Of a stretch of 22,882 nt of DNA, positions 22,434 to 22,882 are shown in pieces (positions within the stretch are counted from its first letter, which is position 1; each line of letters begins with the position of its first letter). The stretch is taken from the NCBI GenBank assembly GCA_001799975.1, contig MGUQ01000007.1:1-22882 (forward strand), given 5' to 3'. This stretch comes from Elusimicrobia bacterium RIFCSPLOWO2_01_FULL_54_10. Its GTDB lineage: Bacteria; Elusimicrobiota; Elusimicrobia; 2-02-FULL-39-32. Both the position numbers and the translations under genes were made by a program. The notes under the pieces are model-generated. The model had not been told where the DNA came from, did no database searches, and saw nothing but the letters and a program-made list of their open reading frames with translations.

Positions 22434-22882
22434 TTACTTGGAGCGGAGGAGCGATTCGACCGTGTGAGGGAGCCCGAAGAGCTTGATGAAGCCTTCGGAA
22501 TCCTTGTGGTCGTAAACCTGCTCGCCCGAATAACCGAATGTGGAGAGCTTTTCCCAATAAAGCGAGTGGGGCGATTTTCTGGAGAGCACCCGGACATTGC
22601 CCTTGTAAAGCTCGAGGGTCACGGTGCCGGTGACGAATTTCTGCGTGGTATCGACAAAAGTGTTGAGAGATTTCATGAGAGTCGTGAACCAAAGCCCGTT
22701 GTAGATCATCTCTCCCATTTTGCCTGAGAGCGAGCTCTTGAAATGCGCGGTTTCCCGGTCCAAAGTGAGCACTTCCAACTCCCTGTGCGCCGTATAAAGG
22801 AGGACCGCGCCCGGGGACTCATAAACACCCCGCGATTTCATGCCCACAAGCCGGTTTTCCACCATGTCCACCCGCCCCACGC
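22434..22882 (-). CDS. argG: Argininosuccinate synthase ArgG, C-terminal part
   Basis: The frame is open to the right edge of the window, so only the last 149 or so codons are present. The sequence VGRVDMVENRLVGMKSRGVYESPGA is the strongly conserved ArgG segment near the synthetase and multimerisation domain, followed by AHRELEVLTLDRE, YNGLWFTTLM and VTGTVTLELYKGN. The enzyme joins citrulline and aspartate with ATP. It ends with TAA at 22434, just four bases ahead of argH, so the two form an arginine operon continuing outside the window. Confidence 0.94.
   Translation of the reverse strand, partial: VGRVDMVENRLVGMKSRGVYESPGAVLLYTAHRELEVLTLDRETAHFKSSLSGKMGEMIYNGLWFTTLMKSLNTFVDTTQKFVTGTVTLELYKGNVRVLSRKSPHSLYWEKLSTFGYSGEQVYDHKDSEGFIKLFGLPHTVESLLRSK

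Noticed and set aside
22430..22597. Extended ArgH start
   Set aside because: The added residues overlap argG in another phase and show no ArgH N-terminal motif.
1..22882. CRISPR array, tRNA, rRNA, transposase or phage genes
   Set aside because: No regularly spaced repeats, no cloverleaf or rRNA motifs, and no integrase or transposase signatures in any frame that I could read.

Overview
The window is a gene-dense stretch of a diderm bacterial chromosome. lpxA indicates lipid A and lipopolysaccharide, and a DapL-type diaminopimelate operon and a peptidoglycan-recycling cluster indicate a meso-DAP murein wall. The fused TIGR03960/DUF2344 radical SAM protein next to an RNase G, the lysA-dapF-dapA-dapB-dapL order, and the extremely tight gene packing would suit an uncultured PVC-adjacent lineage such as Omnitrophota. 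That placement is inference from gene content; no marker in the window settles it. I saw no rRNA, tRNA, CRISPR array or insertion sequence.

Layout. (1) 1-4701, plus strand: a 5'-truncated radical SAM protein, RNase E/G and LpxA. (2) 4666-11632: a divergent peptidoglycan-recycling island. On the minus strand are NagZ and a GlcNAc/MurNAc-type kinase. On the plus strand are a sodium:solute symporter, MurQ, AnmK and a secreted NamZ (DUF1343). The two arms are separated by a tiny bidirectional promoter. (3) 11638-17566, minus strand: a seven-gene operon, lysA-dapF-dapA-dapB-FAH hydrolase-unknown two-TM protein-dapL. It encodes the diaminopimelate-aminotransferase route to meso-DAP and lysine, plus two genes without an obvious role in it. 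(4) 17614-20417: accessory genes. These are a tandem AHSA1-domain protein, a membrane-anchored SRPBCC protein, a TMEM175-family channel (minus strand) and a BrnT/BrnA toxin-antitoxin pair. (5) 20400-22882, minus strand: the 3' end of argG, then argH and a class I glutamine amidotransferase.

How it works together. NamZ (exported) and NagZ (cytoplasmic) cut amino sugars from murein fragments. The symporter is the natural candidate importer. AnmK opens and phosphorylates anhydro-MurNAc, the BadF-type kinase probably phosphorylates free GlcNAc and/or MurNAc, and MurQ removes the lactyl ether to give GlcNAc-6-P. The adjacent dap operon makes the peptide-stem amino acid of the same polymer. Within operons, genes overlap by 1-35 bases or nearly touch, and several internal starts have clear Shine-Dalgarno sites.

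The most interesting non-genic signal is at the operon heads. nagZ, the symporter, lysA, the TMEM175 gene and brnT all lack a Shine-Dalgarno site and carry a TGn-TAnnnT extended -10 box ending about 6-10 bases before the start codon. This suggests leaderless transcripts. The brnTA promoter also carries an 18-bp near-perfect palindrome, a candidate BrnA operator.
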